From positions 1 through 64,000 of the forward strand of contig CAJUHV010000008.1 of the NCBI GenBank assembly GCA_910586445.1: a DNA stretch of 64,000 bases, read 5' to 3'. Position 1 is the first letter of the stretch. Each line of letters begins with the position of its first letter. Below the pieces are notes generated by a model. It saw nothing but the letters and a program-made list of their open reading frames with translations. It was not told the origin of the DNA and ran no database searches. This stretch comes from an uncultured Eubacterium sp. (GTDB lineage Bacteria; Bacillota; Clostridia; Lachnospirales; Lachnospiraceae). Below, one piece after another: positions 60,792 to 64,000 of the stretch. A program made the position numbers and the translations under genes.

Positions 60792-61735
60792 TAGGATTTC
60801 TGACCCAGATACCGGCAGACCGATTCCATACGTTCATCGTACCGGTCTTCGAATTCTTCCGACTGGTACAGCAGATCAAGCCGTTTCAAGGCCTCTTGGT
60901 ATTGACCAGAGGCTTTTTTTATCATCTGAGGCACGCTGCTGTCTGAATATTCACTTGGATTCCACGGATTATGCCACTGCTTATGCTCCAGATTCAGCGG
61001 ATCTTCATAGCATTTCACCTGATCTGATGGAATGACTGTAGAAATGGCGAGATGGCCGAAAAAGAACTGTTCTGCTTTTGACATAATCTGCCGCTTATAA
61101 TTATGCGGATTATAGGTCAGCATAGTCCCGATCTGCATAGAGCGGACTGCCCTTGCAAAAAAACCTTTTGACAAAGATAATTCTGGAAATATTACGCTAT
61201 AAGCATAATGCAGTATGGCAGCCACTGTCCTGCGCGTTCCTGCCCCAAGCGCAATCGTCTTTCCATATGGAAATTCTGACGGCAGGCGTTTCTTATAACG
61301 CATCAGCAGGCCGGCATCAATATCCGTTTCCAGTCCGATATGGTCTGCATAGCCCTTTTTCTTTAACTGCCCGCCTGCCCCTGTCAGGCAGTAGACATAC
61401 GGATGTACATGAGTATCCAGTGCATAATGTCCGATAAAACCGGCTGCATATGCTCTCGCAGCCTGCTTCTCGTCCTCATACCAAAAAAGCTCCGGTGCTT
61501 CTATCAGGCATTTTATAAAATCCCCTGTTGATCTCGTATGTACGATGGACCCAGGGCAGATCCTTTGAAACTGTGAACCAAAATGATAAAAAAAGATATC
61601 CGGCCCCTGCAGTCCCAATTGAAATACGTTTTGATAAGCACGTATGCTCTCACGCAGCTTTTGGCATGCATCTGCACGCTCCAGCTGCTTTATATTTTTA
61701 ACCCCGAATAGGTAATGTGTCATAAACCCCGGCAT
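60746..61735 (-). CDS. Zinc-dependent phospholipase C-like protein
   Basis: This 329-residue protein has the PF00882-type histidine/aspartate metal motifs: MPGFMTHYLFGVKNIKQL, LGLQGPDIFFYHFG, AGFIGHYALDTHVHPYVYCL, GLETDIDA. The fold is that of bacterial phospholipase C, but no signal peptide is present, so it is probably cytoplasmic with an unknown phosphoester substrate. GGGG precedes the ATG. It is followed in transcription by nothing on its strand for several kb and faces the dehydrogenase. Confidence 0.85.
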   Translation of the reverse strand: MPGFMTHYLFGVKNIKQLERADACQKLRESIRAYQNVFQLGLQGPDIFFYHFGSQFQRICPGSIVHTRSTGDFIKCLIEAPELFWYEDEKQAARAYAAGFIGHYALDTHVHPYVYCLTGAGGQLKKKGYADHIGLETDIDAGLLMRYKKRLPSEFPYGKTIALGAGTRRTVAAILHYAYSVIFPELSLSKGFFARAVRSMQIGTMLTYNPHNYKRQIMSKAEQFFFGHLAISTVIPSDQVKCYEDPLNLEHKQWHNPWNPSEYSDSSVPQMIKKASGQYQEALKRLDLLYQSEEFEDRYDERMESVCRYLGQKSYHSGLDWTLGEEIEE

Positions 61736-61756
61736 ATATGTTCCCCTTTCCTGCGT

Positions 61757-62608
61757 CTATTTTTCTAAATATGCCCTTATTTGGGGCATCTGTTCCTTGG
61801 CAATGCGGTATCCTTCATCATATAACCTGCGCAGCTTCTGCAGGTCTGACTCTACACGTCCGACTCCAAATGTCTGGTCGGGCGCTATTACAAACAGTTT
61901 TTCTTCCTGCTCTAAGGCATGGATCTTTTCAATACTTTCATTATAGTACTGCGTACGTCCTTCCAGCGTCTCAACCAGCCTTGGATAGTGTTTGTACAAT
62001 GCTCCTGCTACCCCCATCATATGCGCAGCAGGCTTGATATAATCTCTGCTTCTCGTCAATACGACAATATTTTTATCACAGCCTGCTTTCATCGGCTGTT
62101 CAAATGGAATCGGATCTGCGATCGCCCCATCCAGATAATAGTGCCTTCCGATTTTCACAGGCTGAAACATAACAGGCAGTGAACAGCTTGCAACCAGATA
62201 TTGATTCATCTCACGGCCTCTCGGCACCTGCAGATACTCTGCCTTTCCACTGTGGATATTCGTTACGGCGGCTGTCACCTCGCCCGGATAGTCTGCAAAC
62301 GCCTCATAATCAAACGGCACCAGCTTATCCGGGATCTCAGAAAAAACAAAATCTACATTAAAATATGACTTTTTTTCCTTATTAAACAAATGGTGCATGC
62401 CCATATACCGCTTATCCCGGATATATTTCTGTGTAATCTCCCAGTTGCGGCCCGCCTGTCTGGATAAATAAGATACCCCATATGCGATTCCTGCCGAAAC
62501 TCCGATAAAATAATCCGGCATCAGGCCTTCTTCTAAAAATGCATCGATAACACCGCAGGAAAATATTGCGCGATTCGCCCCTCCTTCAAATGTCATGCCT
62601 AATTTCAT
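61757..62608 (-). CDS. Patatin-like phospholipase
   Basis: ATG 62608 (MKLGMTFEGGANRAIFSCGV) has GGAGG five bases upstream; the in-frame ATG at 62620 is part of that site. The protein is 283 residues. It has the oxyanion glycine motif EGGANRA, nucleophile elbow GVSAG and catalytic Asp in YLDGAIADPIPF. Patatin-like enzymes are lipid acyl hydrolases. It is 21 bp upstream of the phospholipase C-like gene, so the two may form a lipid-related pair. Confidence 0.92.
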   Translation of the reverse strand: MKLGMTFEGGANRAIFSCGVIDAFLEEGLMPDYFIGVSAGIAYGVSYLSRQAGRNWEITQKYIRDKRYMGMHHLFNKEKKSYFNVDFVFSEIPDKLVPFDYEAFADYPGEVTAAVTNIHSGKAEYLQVPRGREMNQYLVASCSLPVMFQPVKIGRHYYLDGAIADPIPFEQPMKAGCDKNIVVLTRSRDYIKPAAHMMGVAGALYKHYPRLVETLEGRTQYYNESIEKIHALEQEEKLFVIAPDQTFGVGRVESDLQKLRRLYDEGYRIAKEQMPQIRAYLEK

Positions 62609-62635
62609 AACTGCCTCCATATATTCTGCACTTTT

Positions 62636-63082
62636 TTATTTGTGCGTAACGTACAGTTTTACGCCCCTGATCTGTTCTACCTGCGCCGTTTCTCCTATTT
62701 CAAAAGTGTCCTCATCCCGCATGCTCCTTGCGCTCCACTCCAGTCCGTTGAAAACTGCGGTGCCGGTGCCTGCGCGGTTATCTATTTTGCTGGTAACTTG
62801 GACATCTTTGCCGATGATTTCTTCGTAGTTGGTCTTTATGTTATGCGGTTTTACATATTTTAATGCAAACGGCCTTGTAAAAAATATAAGTACGGAGGAT
62901 ACTGCGAAAAAAAGAACAAACTGGAAGACCATTGGAACATTGATCAATGCCGAGATCAGTGCAGCCAGTGATCCGCCGGCAAACCATATGCTTGTAAGGC
63001 CTACAGTTATAATTTCTACCACAATAAATATACACATAAGAGCAAGCCACATAAAAACTGGTGATGACATTAGTTCTTTCAT
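62636..63082 (-). CDS. NfeD family membrane protein
   Basis: ATG 63082 (MKELMSSPVFMWLALMCIFI) with AAGGAGG eight bases upstream gives 148 residues. Two or three N-terminal membrane segments (IVVEIITVGLTSIWFAGGSL, AALISALINVPMVFQFVLFF) are followed by an OB-fold domain (IGKDVQVTSKIDNRAGTGTA, VFNGLEWSARSMRDEDTFEI). Such proteins usually partner a flotillin/SPFH protein, here not within the window. Confidence 0.88.
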   Translation of the reverse strand: MKELMSSPVFMWLALMCIFIVVEIITVGLTSIWFAGGSLAALISALINVPMVFQFVLFFAVSSVLIFFTRPFALKYVKPHNIKTNYEEIIGKDVQVTSKIDNRAGTGTAVFNGLEWSARSMRDEDTFEIGETAQVEQIRGVKLYVTHK

Positions 63083-64000
63083 AATAATTACCTCCTTCAA
63101 GTTTTGAATGTCTATTTAATTGTAACAGCATTTACGAAAAAAGACAATGCTGGCTTCTTGGAATAAACTGGAAATTTGGATGAAAGTAAAAATGCAATCG
63201 GTTTTCATTATTAGTTTTATACATCAAATATTTTAAATTGTATATTTTTACTACGTTATAGATTTTTTTATATAATTATATGCATTTAAATCAATCTACA
63301 ATCAGCTGTTTACTTGTTTGGTCTTATTTTTCAAAATGTAAAACGATATATCGCACTTGTTTACAAAAATAAATACTCATAAAAAATTATGTATTTCGCA
63401 CAAATATTATATAAATAAAATTTTAATATAATAATATGCTGTAATAAGACAAAATAAAAGTATCGTATTTTACAGATTTTTTGTAAAATATTCCGACTTA
63501 TTTCAAATATAATCTATTACAGTCCCTCGGACGGTAGATTCTAAAAGAGGCTGTTTTGCGCACATTATGTAGTTCTTTTTATTTTTTTGATCAAAATTAT
63601 TTGCTTTTTCTTATTAAAACTAATATTTAAGTCTTATTATCAGAATATTCTTTTCGAGATATTATCTTTGTAAAATTTGGATATTTCTTGATTTTCGAAA
63701 CAAAATAAGATCTGTCAGCGATAGAATTCCTTTCAAGATAGACATGTTATTGTATATTTTTTCCACTCTTTTGGTTTATTTAAGTATATATATTCAAATA
63801 TCAGCAGCATTAAAATTATGATCTGCGTACAAATGCAGCCTTTATTTTGATGTCTAATGCGCCAAAAACAGTAAAATCTTATAGAGACATAAGATTTTTT
63901 CTGCAATAAATCTTTATTTAATTATATAATTTTCTACTTATAATACAGTTATCTTTTCATGCAAAGTAATTTTTTCTTTACAAGCTCAGATAGTTTCTCA
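63083..64000. other. AT-rich stretch without a supportable gene
   Basis: About 900 bp of strongly AT-rich sequence has no reading frame of useful length, no tRNA-like fold and no clear terminator. GTCCCTCGGACGGTAG-like sequence near 63522-63540 is the only GC-rich patch. It may be the upstream region of a gene beyond the window. Confidence 0.6.

Noticed and set aside
63083..64000. Riboswitch or small RNA in the terminal AT-rich stretch
   Set aside because: No conserved riboswitch core or stable GC stem with a T-run is visible by eye.

Overview
The window looks like chromosomal DNA of a motile, spore-forming, low-GC Firmicute of the class Clostridia, most likely Lachnospiraceae. The evidence is gene content: a short flagellin with sigma-28 promoters, the FliW/CsrA pair, SpoVT, a binding-protein sugar importer without its own ATPase, GH94 phosphorylases and a GH3 enzyme with permuted domains. 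The assignment to family is inference; no rRNA is present.

Layout. (1) 0.3-18.1 kb is a surface-glycan island: a glycosyltransferase, three LicD paralogues, a decayed AAA-ATPase/PD-(D/E)XK gene, a GT8 enzyme, two DUF4422 proteins, four CgeB/DUF3880-type glycosyltransferases, a GT2 enzyme and small unknowns. It is unusually rich in short tandem repeats, both inside genes and just past stop codons. (2) 18.2-33.1 kb is a late-flagellar cluster: a heptad-repeat coiled-coil gene, two identical flagellin genes with putative CsrA-binding leaders, then flgM-flgN-flgK-flgK-flgL-fliW-csrA-flaG-fliD-fliS-fliT on the minus strand. Four sigma-28-type promoters can be read directly. The position of the glycan island beside flagellin suggests that it decorates the filament. 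(3) 33.2-34.8 kb holds an acyltransferase and gene debris interrupted by a small inverted-repeat element. (4) 34.8-49.7 kb is a beta-glucan (probably laminarin, beta-1,3) utilisation locus: secreted GH16 glucanase, two GH94 phosphorylases, sugar ABC importer, cytoplasmic GH3 beta-glucosidase and an AraC regulator. (5) 49.9-63.1 kb is mixed housekeeping: a truncated LysE-type gene, tRNA-Pro, PBP1A, a trigger-factor-like lipoprotein, spoVT with a sigma-G-like promoter, a DUF58/DUF4129 pair, a SpoVB/MurJ-type flippase, a 2-hydroxyacid dehydrogenase, a zinc-dependent phospholipase-C-like protein, a patatin-like protein and an NfeD-like protein. (6) The last 0.9 kb is AT-rich and has no gene I can support.

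How it fits together. FlgM, FlgN, the hook-associated proteins, FliS/FliT-like chaperones and FliW/CsrA are the set needed to switch on and regulate filament assembly after hook completion. Both flagellin leaders carry a GGA-loop hairpin beside a GGA-containing Shine-Dalgarno, as expected for CsrA repression relieved by FliW. In the glucan locus, GH16 would cut polymer outside the cell, the importer would take up oligosaccharides, and GH94 and GH3 enzymes would split them to glucose-1-phosphate and glucose.

Two repeat phenomena stand out: local tandem duplications that copy gene 3' ends past the stop codon at several loci, with a different period each time; and a family of small non-coding elements with ends close to GAGCGTGTTTGAAAAAT.
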